A stretch of DNA of 6,125 nt from Planctomycetota bacterium (GCA_016872875.1 VGYW01000473.1:1-6125); one strand, 5' to 3'; positions 1-5,332 are shown, numbered from the stretch's first letter. Notes: generated by a model from the sequence alone, not told the origin. A program made the numbers and translations.

Positions 1-23
1 GGGCAACACCACGTAGTCTCCGC

Positions 24-86
24 TTGGACCATTGAGGATTGGAGTTTGGGGCTTGTTTGGCGCTTGGTGCTTGTGGTTTGGTGGTT
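24..86 (+). repeat. Degenerate 7-bp-periodic tract (TTGNNNN heptads)
   Basis: From 32 to 86 the sequence can be cut almost entirely into 7-bp units that begin TTG (TTGAGGA, TTGGAGT, TTGGGGC, TTGGCGC, TTGGTGC, TTGTGGT, TTGGTGG), with one 4-nt unit (TTGT, 53-56) breaking the phase. An 8-nt unit precedes it at 24-31. The tract is G/T rich, non-coding in appearance, and ends at the palindrome that begins at 87. It resembles the short tandemly repeated repetitive (heptamer) sequences known from cyanobacterial intergenic DNA, but only in period; no relationship is claimed. Confidence 0.6.
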
Positions 87-123
87 CCCGCATTTCTCAC
101 CAGCCGCTGGTGAGAAATGCGGG
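87..123. repeat. Perfect 17-bp palindrome with 3-nt loop
   Basis: Positions 87-103 (CCCGCATTTCTCACCAG) are the exact reverse complement of 107-123, around a CCG loop at 104-106. No T-run follows (the next bases are CTAGGGC), so it is not an obvious intrinsic terminator. It could be a REP-like element, a transposon-end structure, or a protein-binding palindrome. It adjoins a stretch that may be the tail of a transposase (134-200). Confidence 0.85.
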
Positions 124-200
124 CTAGGGCCTCAACCCGCGTCTGTGGCTCACCGCCTACCTCGCGGCCTGTGGCGCCTGCGGCGAGGAGTTCAAGCGGA
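107..200 (+). pseudogene. Possible remnant of an IS66-like transposase C-terminus
   Basis: Translating from 128 gives GLNPRLWLTAYLAACGACG. To my recollection this resembles the tail of IS66-family transposases, where a T/C-x-x-x-G-[ILV]-[DN]-P-x-x-W/Y-L pattern is common. The bases just before it (111-126) read EKCGL in another frame, which would extend the resemblance across a one-base frameshift, and a TAG at 125-127 lies in the GLNP frame. No catalytic DDE region, full ORF or IS ends are visible. The match is short and recalled from memory, so this is a tentative call; the alternative is chance in a GC-rich spacer. Confidence 0.22.
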
Positions 201-271
201 ACCACCACTCGCCTCCCACTCAGAGGCGCCTGGCCCTATCCCTTGAGAACAGGGGGATCGAGGACGCGGGG

Positions 272-300
272 CGAGGGACGAGGGATGAGGGACGAGGACG
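272..300 (+). repeat. CGAGGGA heptamer tandem repeat
   Basis: The units are CGAGGGA (272-278), CGAGGGA (279-285), TGAGGGA (286-292), then a degenerate CGAGGAC (293-299). It is a purine-rich 7-bp tandem repeat ending about 10 bp before the putative -35 box of the ferredoxin gene. It has the same period as the tracts at 32-86 and 932-959 but a different sequence. Confidence 0.7.
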
Positions 301-310
301 ATCGGGGCGT

Positions 311-338
311 TTGACAACTGGCTCCCGATTCGTAACAT
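311..338 (+). promoter_or_regulatory. Sigma70-like promoter for the ferredoxin-AOR unit
   Basis: TTGACA (311-316, full -35 consensus) is followed after 16 bp by TAACAT (333-338, a plausible -10). Transcription would start near 345 and leave a leader of about 40 nt before the ATG at 385. The -10 box overlaps the upstream in-frame ATG at 337, which argues against that ATG as the translation start. Confidence 0.55.
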
Positions 339-384
339 GGGCCGTTCCGTTCCCTTGCTACGTTCCCTATTGGAGGCCGCAGGG

Positions 385-924
385 ATGCCGCGACGCCTGG
401 CCGTTGTCCCCGAGCGCTGCTCGGGGTGCCGCACGTGCGAGGTCGTCTGCTCGATGGCCCGCTTCGGCGTAGACAACCCGAAGAAGAGCTGCGTCCGGGT
501 CGTGACCCTTTACCCTCATCCCGTCATCAGGATGCCGGTGGTCTGCCGGCAGTGCGGGGAGCCGAAGTGCGCCGACGGCTGCCCGACGAACGCCATCAGC
601 CGCCCGAATGGGGTGGTGAAGATTGACCCCGAGCTCTGCGTGGCGTGCCTGAAGTGCGTGGACAACTGTCCCTTCGGGGCGATGATGGCCCACGAGGACG
701 TCGAGACGCCCTTCAACTGCAACCTCTGCGGCGGCCAGCCCCAGTGCGCAAGGGTCTGCCCGAAGCAGGCCATCCTCTTCGTCCCCACCCGAATCCTCGG
801 CCAGGACCACCGCCTGGCAACCGTCCTCAACTACGCGCACATGAAGGAGGTGGAGTTCGTCGAGGAGGGGGAGAAGAAGCGCCTCCGCTACGCCGAAGTG
901 GAGAGGAGCCGGGACGAAAACTAG
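385..924 (+). CDS. Four-[4Fe-4S] ferredoxin subunit, partner of aldehyde oxidoreductase
   Basis: A 179-residue iron-sulfur protein of the HycB/DmsB-like electron-transfer type, presumably cytoplasmic. Sixteen cysteines fall into four cluster-binding groups: C12-x2-C15-x2-C18-x3-C22, C54-x2-C57-x4-C62-x3-C66P, C85-x2-C88-x2-C91-x3-C95P and C112-x2-C115-x5-C121-x3-C125P; C36 is extra. There is no signal peptide or Tat motif. The start at 385 is preferred because GGAGG (372-376) lies 8 nt upstream; an in-frame ATG at 337 sits inside the likely -10 box and would add a hydrophobic 16-residue leader with no clear SD. The next gene, 58 nt downstream on the same strand, is an AOR-family enzyme. The order ferredoxin then W-subunit resembles AorA-AorB of Aromatoleum, so the likely role is passing electrons from the tungsten subunit to a further acceptor. 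The physiological acceptor cannot be told from the window. Confidence 0.9.
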   Translation: MPRRLAVVPERCSGCRTCEVVCSMARFGVDNPKKSCVRVVTLYPHPVIRMPVVCRQCGEPKCADGCPTNAISRPNGVVKIDPELCVACLKCVDNCPFGAMMAHEDVETPFNCNLCGGQPQCARVCPKQAILFVPTRILGQDHRLATVLNYAHMKEVEFVEEGEKKRLRYAEVERSRDEN

Positions 925-931
925 GAGGGTT

Positions 932-959
932 TTCGGTGTTCGGTGTTCGGTTTTCGGGG
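932..959 (+). repeat. TTCGGTG heptamer repeat in the ferredoxin-AOR spacer
   Basis: TTCGGTG occurs twice in tandem (932-938, 939-945), followed by truncated or expanded units (TTCGG 946-950, TTTTCGG 951-957). It fills most of the 58-nt gap between the ferredoxin stop and the AOR start, just upstream of the AOR Shine-Dalgarno (AAGGA, 970-974). Copy-number change here would alter spacing within the mRNA without touching either reading frame. Confidence 0.65.
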
Positions 960-982
960 TAAGACCTTGAAGGAATGAGAGA

Positions 983-2791
983 ATGAAGACCAAAGGGGGA
1001 TATTTCCATAGGATCCTCGATGTGGACCTGACGACGGGCAAGGCGATGGCCCGCCCGTTCGACGACGAGTTCGCCCTCCGCTACGTCGGCGGGCGCGGGT
1101 TCGGCGCGCGATCCGTGGCCGACAACCTGGCCGCCCACGGCGGAAGGGTGAACCCGCTCGGCCCGGAGAACATCCTCGTCGTCGCCCCTGGCCCGCTCAC
1201 GGGCACTTACCTCCCCGCCGCGGGCAAGTGCTCCTTCATCACGATGTCGCCCGCCACGGGCATCTACGCCGACAGCTCGATGGGGGGCAGCTTCTGCGTG
1301 GAGCTGCGCCAGGCCGGCTACGACGCCCTGGTGCTCCGCGGCGCCGCGCCAAAGCTCTCTTACCTCTGGATTGACGAGGAGCGCGTCCAGGTGGTCCCCT
1401 GCCCCGAGCTCGCGGGCAAGAGGTGCCTGGAGGCCGAGGGCGCAATCAAGGAGGCCGTCGGCGACGCCGCCGTCAAGGTCATCTCCATCGGGCCGGCCGG
1501 CGAGAACCGCGTCCTCATCGCCTGCATCACGGGCGACTGGGGGCGCCAGAGCGGCCGCACCGGCACGGGCGCAGTCATGGGCTCAAAGAACCTCAAGGCC
1601 ATCGTCGTCAGAGGCGGCAAGGACCTCCCCGTGGCCGACGTGCCGAAGATGCGGGAGATCGGCGACCGCGGCTACGCCACCCTCCGCGCCCACCCGCTGT
1701 TCCCCCTCTGGCAGGAACAGGGCCTGATGTCGGTGATTGACTACGCGAACTCGATGGGCTTCCTGCCGACGCGGAACTTCCGCGACGGCCACTTCGACGA
1801 GGCGGAGCGGATGGACGGCTTCGTGATGAAGAGCCGCTACAAGATAGGCGACGGCGCCTGCTTCGGCTGCCCCATGTGCTGCTCCAACATCTGCCTCGTC
1901 CGCGAGGGCAAGTACGCTGGCACCGTGGTCGAAGGCCCCGAGTACGAGACCGCCGCCATGCTCGGCCCGGACGTCGGCGTGTCCGACTTCGCAGCCATCC
2001 TGCGCTCCAACCAGCTCTGCGACGAACTGGGCATTGACACCATCTCGGCGGGGAGCCTCATCGCCGCCGTCATCGAGGGCTACGAGACCGGCCTCCTCAG
2101 CCTCGACGACGTGGACGGCCGCCCCCTCCGCTGGGGCGACGCCGACGCCGTCCACGAGCTGATCGCCAAGATCGCCCGCCGCGAGGGCATCGGGAACACC
2201 CTGGCCGACGGCTCGCCCGGCGTCATCAAGCGCTTCCCACAGCTCAAGCCGCTCCTCCTACAGGTCAAGGGCCTCGAGCAGTCCGCCTACGACTGCCGCT
2301 GCGCCATCTCGATGGCACTCGCCTACGGCACCTCCGACATCGGCGCCCACCACGCCAGGGCCTGGACCATCGCCAAGGAGCTCGAGATGGGGCGCGACTG
2401 GTCGCTGGAGAAGAAGGCCGACCTCGTCATCTACCACCAGACCATTCGCCCGCTCTTCGACATGCTCGGCGTGTGCCGCCTCCCCTGGATCGAGCTCGGC
2501 TTCGACGAACGCTACTACGCCGAAATGTTCGAGGCCGTCACCGGCGTGCCCACCAAGCTCGACGACCTCCTCGCGCGCTCGCGCGCCATCTACGACCTCA
2601 CCCGCCGCATCGCGGTGAGCCACGGCGTCAGCCGCAAGGACGACTACCCGCCCGACCGCACCTTCGACCACCCCGTCGAGACCGGCCCACTCGCCGGCCA
2701 CGTCCTCTCCCGCGCCGACTACGACCGCATCCTGGACATCTACTACGCGAAGCGCGGCTGGTCTCCCGACGGCATCCCGCCGGCCGAATGA
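983..2791 (+). CDS. Aldehyde:ferredoxin oxidoreductase family tungsten enzyme
   Basis: A 602-residue protein of normal AOR-family length. The family oxidises aldehydes to carboxylic acids (or the reverse) at a tungsten-bis-pyranopterin centre and passes electrons to ferredoxin. The N-terminal domain (about 1-210) carries YVGGRGFGA (34-42), MSPATG (88-93) and GRTGTGAVMGSKNLKAI (191-207), all typical. The [4Fe-4S] ligands are visible as C293-x2-C296-x3-C300 (with extra C299 and C304) and the distant C498 in DMLGVC, matching the C288/C291/C295/C494 layout of Pyrococcus AOR. GPEYET (318-323) and the GAHHAR segment (454-459) lie where family cofactor and active-site residues are found. The start is supported by AAGGA at 970-974 with 8-nt spacing. 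It is probably cotranscribed with the upstream ferredoxin gene. No FAD subunit like AorC and no tungstopterin-synthesis gene is in the window. The substrate is unknown; glyceraldehyde-3-phosphate or WOR-type activities cannot be excluded. Confidence 0.93.
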   Translation: MKTKGGYFHRILDVDLTTGKAMARPFDDEFALRYVGGRGFGARSVADNLAAHGGRVNPLGPENILVVAPGPLTGTYLPAAGKCSFITMSPATGIYADSSMGGSFCVELRQAGYDALVLRGAAPKLSYLWIDEERVQVVPCPELAGKRCLEAEGAIKEAVGDAAVKVISIGPAGENRVLIACITGDWGRQSGRTGTGAVMGSKNLKAIVVRGGKDLPVADVPKMREIGDRGYATLRAHPLFPLWQEQGLMSVIDYANSMGFLPTRNFRDGHFDEAERMDGFVMKSRYKIGDGACFGCPMCCSNICLVREGKYAGTVVEGPEYETAAMLGPDVGVSDFAAILRSNQLCDELGIDTISAGSLIAAVIEGYETGLLSLDDVDGRPLRWGDADAVHELIAKIARREGIGNTLADGSPGVIKRFPQLKPLLLQVKGLEQSAYDCRCAISMALAYGTSDIGAHHARAWTIAKELEMGRDWSLEKKADLVIYHQTIRPLFDMLGVCRLPWIELGFDERYYAEMFEAVTGVPTKLDDLLARSRAIYDLTRRIAVSHGVSRKDDYPPDRTFDHPVETGPLAGHVLSRADYDRILDIYYAKRGWSPDGIPPAE

Positions 2792-2897
2792 GGAGAGCGC
2801 GAAGAACAGAAGAGGCGTTCCATCACTGCAACGCTACTTTCCCCTGCCCCGAACGAGCTAAGTCCTTGCTAGCACAGGAGATAAACCACAATAACGT

Positions 2898-3076
2898 GTC
2901 ATTCTGAGCAGAGCCCGCTTCCCAGCGGGCGCAGCGAAGAATCTCTCTGGGCTCTGACCACCTTGCGAATGGGGAGACTCTTTGCCCGAACACAAGCCAA
3001 GAGGGATTCTTCGACCCGTTCGCTTCGCTCAGGGCAGGCTTTCGGTCGCCAAGAGGCGACCTACGCTCAGAATGAC
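2898..3076. mobile_element. MITE-like element with 12-bp perfect terminal inverted repeats
   Basis: GTCATTCTGAGC (2898-2909) is exactly inverted as GCTCAGAATGAC (3065-3076). Each arm carries its own hairpin just inside the end: CCCGCT/AGCGGG at 2914-2929 (loop TCCC) and GGTCGCC/GGCGACC at 3044-3061 (loop AAGA). Subterminal GCGAAGAATCT (left, about 2934-2944) and GGGATTCTTCG (right, about 3003-3013) are also roughly inverted. No transposase is encoded; an in-frame ORF across it (2963-3172) has no recognisable content. GTCATTCTGAGC-type repeats are, to my knowledge, scattered in many environmental bacterial genomes. It occupies about half of the 377-bp gap between the AOR gene and the URO-D gene; the rest (2792-2897) shows nothing I can identify, including no clear terminator for the AOR gene. 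Confidence 0.7.
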
Positions 3077-3117
3077 CCCGAATTGACGCTGCCTCCGTGG
3101 AAAGTGGCGTCGCGGTG

Positions 3118-3143
3118 CTATAAGGACTCCAGGAAGGCAGGAG
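3118..3143 (+). repeat. Single arm of the CTATAAGGA...CCAGGAAGGCAGGA repeat, upstream of URO-D gene
   Basis: This 26-nt segment differs at three positions from the reverse complement of 4341-4366, part of the right arm of the hairpin downstream of the same gene. It is therefore oriented opposite to that right arm, so related sequences bracket the URO-D gene in inverted orientation. It contains TATAAG (3119-3124), which could act as a -10 box, although no good -35 lies 16-18 bp upstream. Confidence 0.65.
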
Positions 3144-3168
3144 AAGAGAACAGGAGGAAACCCAGGGA

Positions 3169-4248
3169 ATGAGCAAGGCATCGAGCAAGAAGCTCTCCCC
3201 CCGCCGCCGGGTGGAGATGGTGCTGAGGCAGGAGGTGCCCGACAAAACGCCCCTGACGATGTACCAGGGGATGGTGCCCCAGTGCGTGGTCGAGCGGCAG
3301 CTCCGTAACGGCGGCCTCTGCATCGTCCGCGGCTGCGGCGTGGTGAAGACGACCCGGCCAAATGTGACAACCGAGACCCGCCGCTACATGGAGGACGACA
3401 AGGAGCGGATGCGGACGATCATCCGAACGCCCCTCGGCGAGCTGACCGCCCTCGACCAGCCCGCAGTCTTCACCTCCTGGAAGCTCGAACGCCTCTTCAA
3501 GCGGCCCGAAGACTACAAGCCGCTCCTCTTCATGGTCAACGACCAGCGCCACGAGGCGAACTACGCGGACTTCGCCAAGGCCGAGAAGATGCTGGGCGAG
3601 GACTTCATCCTGCGGGCCGGCATCGGCCTCACGCCTCTCCACGAGATAATGATCCACTGGATGGGCCACGAGGCATTCGCCGTGGAGTGGGCCGAGCGGC
3701 GCGACGAGGTGCTGCGGCTCTACGACGCGATGGTCGAGCAGCAGCGCCGCATCTGGCCCATCGTTGCCGCCTCGCCCGCGCTCCACGCCAACTACGGCGG
3801 CAACGAGGTCCCCGAGGTCATGGGCAAGGAGCGTTTCGAGCGATACGTCGTCCCCCTCTACAACGAGGCCGCCGAGGTCTTTCACAGGCACGGCAAGCTC
3901 ATCGGCGCGCACCTCGACGGCAACAACCGCCTCTGGGCCAAGGCCGTGGCGGGCTCGGGCCTCGACTACGTCGAGGCATTCACCCCCGCGCCAAACTCCG
4001 ACATGAGCGTGGCCGACGCCCTCGCCGCCTGGCCCGGCAAGGTCCTCTGGATCAACTTCCCCTCCTCGCTCCACCTGGCGAGCATCGAGAAGATCGAGTC
4101 GGCCACGAGGCAGATCATCCGCGAAGCCGCCCCGGGCAATCGCCTCCTCATCGGCATCACCGAGGACATCCCCGAGGACCGCTGGCAGGCCAACATGCTC
4201 GCCATCGCGCGGGTCATTGACGCGGAGGCCGGGCAACGGAGGCGATAG
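3169..4248 (+). CDS. Uroporphyrinogen decarboxylase-fold (URO-D / methyltransferase superfamily) protein
   Basis: A 359-residue soluble protein of the size and fold of the URO-D superfamily, which includes haem-pathway HemE and the MtaA/MtbA/CmuA cobamide-dependent methyltransferases. Visible features are the N-terminal PRRRVEMVLRQEVPDKTPL (11-29), GNEVPEVMGKERFERYVVP (211-229), the strand-and-turn GKLIGAHLDGN (242-252), EAFTPAPNSDMSVADAL (269-285) and a C-terminal GITEDIPEDRW (329-339). The MtaA-type zinc motif is H-x-C-x(n)-C; here the equivalent is H248-L-D250 and the C-terminal half has no cysteine (only C39, C51, C56), so any metal site must differ. A true HemE is unlikely, because the sequence fits the divergent family of unassigned URO-D proteins better. 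The start is supported by AGGAGGA (3152-3158) 10 nt upstream. No corrinoid-binding protein lies nearby. The last 32 or so residues recur in a stump at 5227-5331. Confidence 0.82.
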   Translation: MSKASSKKLSPRRRVEMVLRQEVPDKTPLTMYQGMVPQCVVERQLRNGGLCIVRGCGVVKTTRPNVTTETRRYMEDDKERMRTIIRTPLGELTALDQPAVFTSWKLERLFKRPEDYKPLLFMVNDQRHEANYADFAKAEKMLGEDFILRAGIGLTPLHEIMIHWMGHEAFAVEWAERRDEVLRLYDAMVEQQRRIWPIVAASPALHANYGGNEVPEVMGKERFERYVVPLYNEAAEVFHRHGKLIGAHLDGNNRLWAKAVAGSGLDYVEAFTPAPNSDMSVADALAAWPGKVLWINFPSSLHLASIEKIESATRQIIREAAPGNRLLIGITEDIPEDRWQANMLAIARVIDAEAGQRRR

Positions 4249-4270
4249 CGGCAGGCCAGAGAGGAACTGG

Positions 4271-4366
4271 CTATAAGGAATGCAGGAATCCAGGAAAGGA
4301 GAAGGCCACCCCGCGCTGCGTCGGCCTCATGTCGGCTCCTTTCCTGCCTTCCTGGCTTCCTTATAG
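4271..4366. terminator. Long imperfect hairpin after the URO-D gene (terminator-like or repeat)
   Basis: The arms 4271-4301 and 4336-4366 pair over 31 bp with four mismatches, beginning CTATAAGGAA and ending CTTCCTTATAG. The 34-nt loop contains a further AGGCC/GGCCT pair (4303-4307 / 4323-4327). The right arm is followed by a T/C-rich stretch (about 4367-4385) that is not a clean U-run, so termination of the URO-D transcript is plausible but not certain. Both arms are related to the segment at 3118-3143, which makes this at least partly a dispersed repeat. It separates the URO-D gene from the promoter of the toxin-antitoxin operon. Confidence 0.6.
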
Positions 4367-4398
4367 TTACTCTTCTTTCTTGTTCTGGCTTTCGCTCG

Positions 4399-4428
4399 TT
4401 GACAGGGGCGATGCTGGCGGAGTAGAAT
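4399..4428 (+). promoter_or_regulatory. Near-consensus sigma70-like promoter for the toxin-antitoxin operon
   Basis: TTGACA (4399-4404) is followed after 18 bp by TAGAAT (4423-4428, five of six matches to TATAAT). Transcription would start near 4435, about 36 nt before the first antitoxin ATG. The strong Shine-Dalgarno AAGGAGG (4458-4464, 6-nt spacing) follows, in keeping with high antitoxin expression. No clear operator palindrome was found around it. Confidence 0.65.
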
Positions 4429-4470
4429 CGGGGCAGGACAGGACGTGACCGACCTGGAAGGAGGCGCGGA

Positions 4471-4707
4471 ATGAGTGTGGCCGAGATCCCCGAGCTGGCC
4501 CGCCTGAGCACGCCGGAGAAGATCCTCTTGCTGGAGGACCTATGGGATAGCATTGCCTCCGACGAGGCGAGCGTGCCGGTGCCCCAGAGCCATAGGGACG
4601 AGTTGGACCGGCGGTTGGCGAGGCACCGTGCGCACCCAGGCAACCTGCTGTCGCTTGAGGAACTTCAGGCCAGCATCGCGAGAGGAAGGAGGACGCAGGA
4701 GACATGA
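4471..4707 (+). CDS. Putative addiction-module component (Unstab_antitox-like antitoxin)
   Basis: A 78-residue acidic/basic-mixed small protein with the pattern of the addiction-module component family (PF09720 type). It has an N-terminal helix LSTPEKILLLEDLWDSI (12-28), then PVPQSHRDELDRRLA (36-50), a P-G turn (56-57) and a C-terminal SLEELQASI (61-69). Members usually lie immediately upstream of a RelE/ParE-type toxin and are taken to be its antitoxin. The start is supported by AAGGAGG (4458-4464) and the promoter upstream. Its stop overlaps the ATG of the next gene (ATGA, 4704-4707), which implies translational coupling. What is odd is that the next gene is not the toxin but a second antitoxin-like protein. 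It has no obvious DNA-binding domain in the visible sequence. Confidence 0.82.
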   Translation: MSVAEIPELARLSTPEKILLLEDLWDSIASDEASVPVPQSHRDELDRRLARHRAHPGNLLSLEELQASIARGRRTQET

Positions 4708-4886
4708 TCGCGAAGACCGTGAAATCAGAGCTGAGAGACATCGCCAAGCGCATGCCTCCATCAGCCACTTACAGCGACGCGATGTACGAGCTCTATGTCC
4801 GCATGAAAATTGCGAAGGGCCGCCAGGCAGCGGACGAGGGGCATGTCGTCTCCCACGAGGAAGCGCGACGCAGGCTGAAGGTATGA
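4704..4886 (+). CDS. Small antitoxin-like protein preceding the ParE/RelE toxin
   Basis: A 60-residue, probably helical protein. The segment YSDAMYELYVRMKIAKG (23-39) followed by DEGHVVSHEEARRRL (44-58) matches, from my knowledge of such loci, a small family with an MYELYVRxKIxxG core and an EEGxVVSHEE end that is typically encoded directly before ParE/RelE-family toxins. It overlaps the preceding antitoxin by ATGA (4704-4707) and the following toxin by ATGA (4883-4886). AAGGAGG at 4686-4692 (11-nt spacing) and AGGAG at 4697-4701 (2-nt spacing) are both imperfectly placed, which fits translational coupling. Its position next to the toxin suggests it is the direct antitoxin, but the family is poorly characterised and this is inference. 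Confidence 0.72.
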   Translation: MIAKTVKSELRDIAKRMPPSATYSDAMYELYVRMKIAKGRQAADEGHVVSHEEARRRLKV

Positions 4887-5170
4887 GCCGCATCGTCTGG
4901 ACCGACCCCGCCTTGAAGGACATGGAGGGCATTCGCGCCTACATCGCGCTGGACTCCGAGTCCTACGCCAACGCGCTCATGCTGGACATCGTCGAGGCAG
5001 TCGAGCGCCTCGCCCGATTCCCCCGCATGGGTCGGTTCGTCCCCGAACTCCACGACGGCCACACACGCGAGATACTGGTCGGCAACTACCGCGTCGCATA
5101 CGATGTCGTCGGGGACGCGGTTCGCATCCTCACCGTCCTCCACGGCGCCCGCCAGTTCCCCCTGTCGTGA
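4883..5170 (+). CDS. ParE/RelE-superfamily toxin
   Basis: A 95-residue protein of typical length for this superfamily, whose members poison DNA gyrase (ParE) or cleave mRNA on ribosomes (RelE). Visible landmarks are W6-x3-A10-x2-D13 with IRAYIA (17-22) in the first helix, the FPRMGRFVPEL segment (46-56), TREILVGNYRVAYDV (61-75) and the C-terminal VRILTVLHGARQF (80-92). The P-x-x-G-R and Y-R-V-x-Y patterns and the final H-x-x-R favour the ParE branch, but target assignment from sequence alone is not safe. The start at 4883 is chosen for its ATGA overlap with the upstream gene. Longer in-frame starts back to 4553 would run through both antitoxin genes in the wrong frame and give non-family sequence. 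The stop overlaps a GTG (5167-5170, GTGA) that opens the URO-D-derived frame. Confidence 0.87.
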   Translation: MSRIVWTDPALKDMEGIRAYIALDSESYANALMLDIVEAVERLARFPRMGRFVPELHDGHTREILVGNYRVAYDVVGDAVRILTVLHGARQFPLS

Positions 5171-5331
5171 GCACGATTCAGAAAGCAGATAACTACGACC
5201 CGAGCCCAAGCCTGCGCCGAGCCTGCAACCGACTCCTCATCGGCATCACCGAGGACATCCCCGAGGACCGCTGGCAGGCGAGCATGCTCGCCATTGCCCG
5301 CGTGATTGATGAGGAGGCGGGACCCATATAG
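5167..5331 (+). pseudogene. URO-D C-terminal stump, possibly expressed from a GTG overlapping the toxin stop
   Basis: The frame opened by GTG at 5167 (GTGA overlap with the toxin stop) runs 54 codons to TAG at 5329-5331. Its last 34 residues, starting NRLLIGITEDIPEDRW, match residues 324-355 of the intact URO-D protein. I count 84 of 96 identical bases (5227-5322 against 4138-4233), including an unbroken 47-nt run (5233-5279), with 10 of the 12 differences synonymous. A weaker match may continue upstream (LRRACNR against IREAAPGNR, a 6-nt in-frame gap). The first 15 or so residues have no recognisable origin. A fragment this short cannot form a URO-D barrel, so it is most likely the remnant of a second paralogue. 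Whether the GTG is used is unknown; there is no separate SD. Confidence 0.75.
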
Positions 5332-5332
5332 G

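Noticed and set aside
46..314. Short ORFs in the first 320 bases
   Set aside because: They cross the heptad tracts and the palindrome, lack ribosome-binding sites and resemble no intact protein.
367..1041. Minus-strand ORF of 224 codons opposite the ferredoxin gene
   Set aside because: Antisense shadow; the plus strand has sixteen correctly spaced cluster cysteines.
1583..2155. Minus-strand ORF of 190 codons inside the AOR gene
   Set aside because: Composition is typical of antisense frames in high-GC genes, and the AOR frame is continuous and motif-rich.
3083..3124. TTGACG plus TATAAG as a promoter for the URO-D gene
   Set aside because: The spacer is 30 bp, far from 16-18, and no alternative -35 sits at the right distance from TATAAG.
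3118..4236. Minus-strand ORF of 372 codons opposite the URO-D gene
   Set aside because: It is the antisense shadow of a GC-rich coding sequence. Its translation is low-complexity (rich in H, G, A, V, E) with no family pattern, while the plus strand is a clear URO-D protein.
4553..5170. Longer version of the toxin starting at 4553
   Set aside because: The added 110 codons run out of frame through both antitoxin genes and give arginine/proline-rich non-family sequence. The ATGA-linked start at 4883 gives the normal toxin length.
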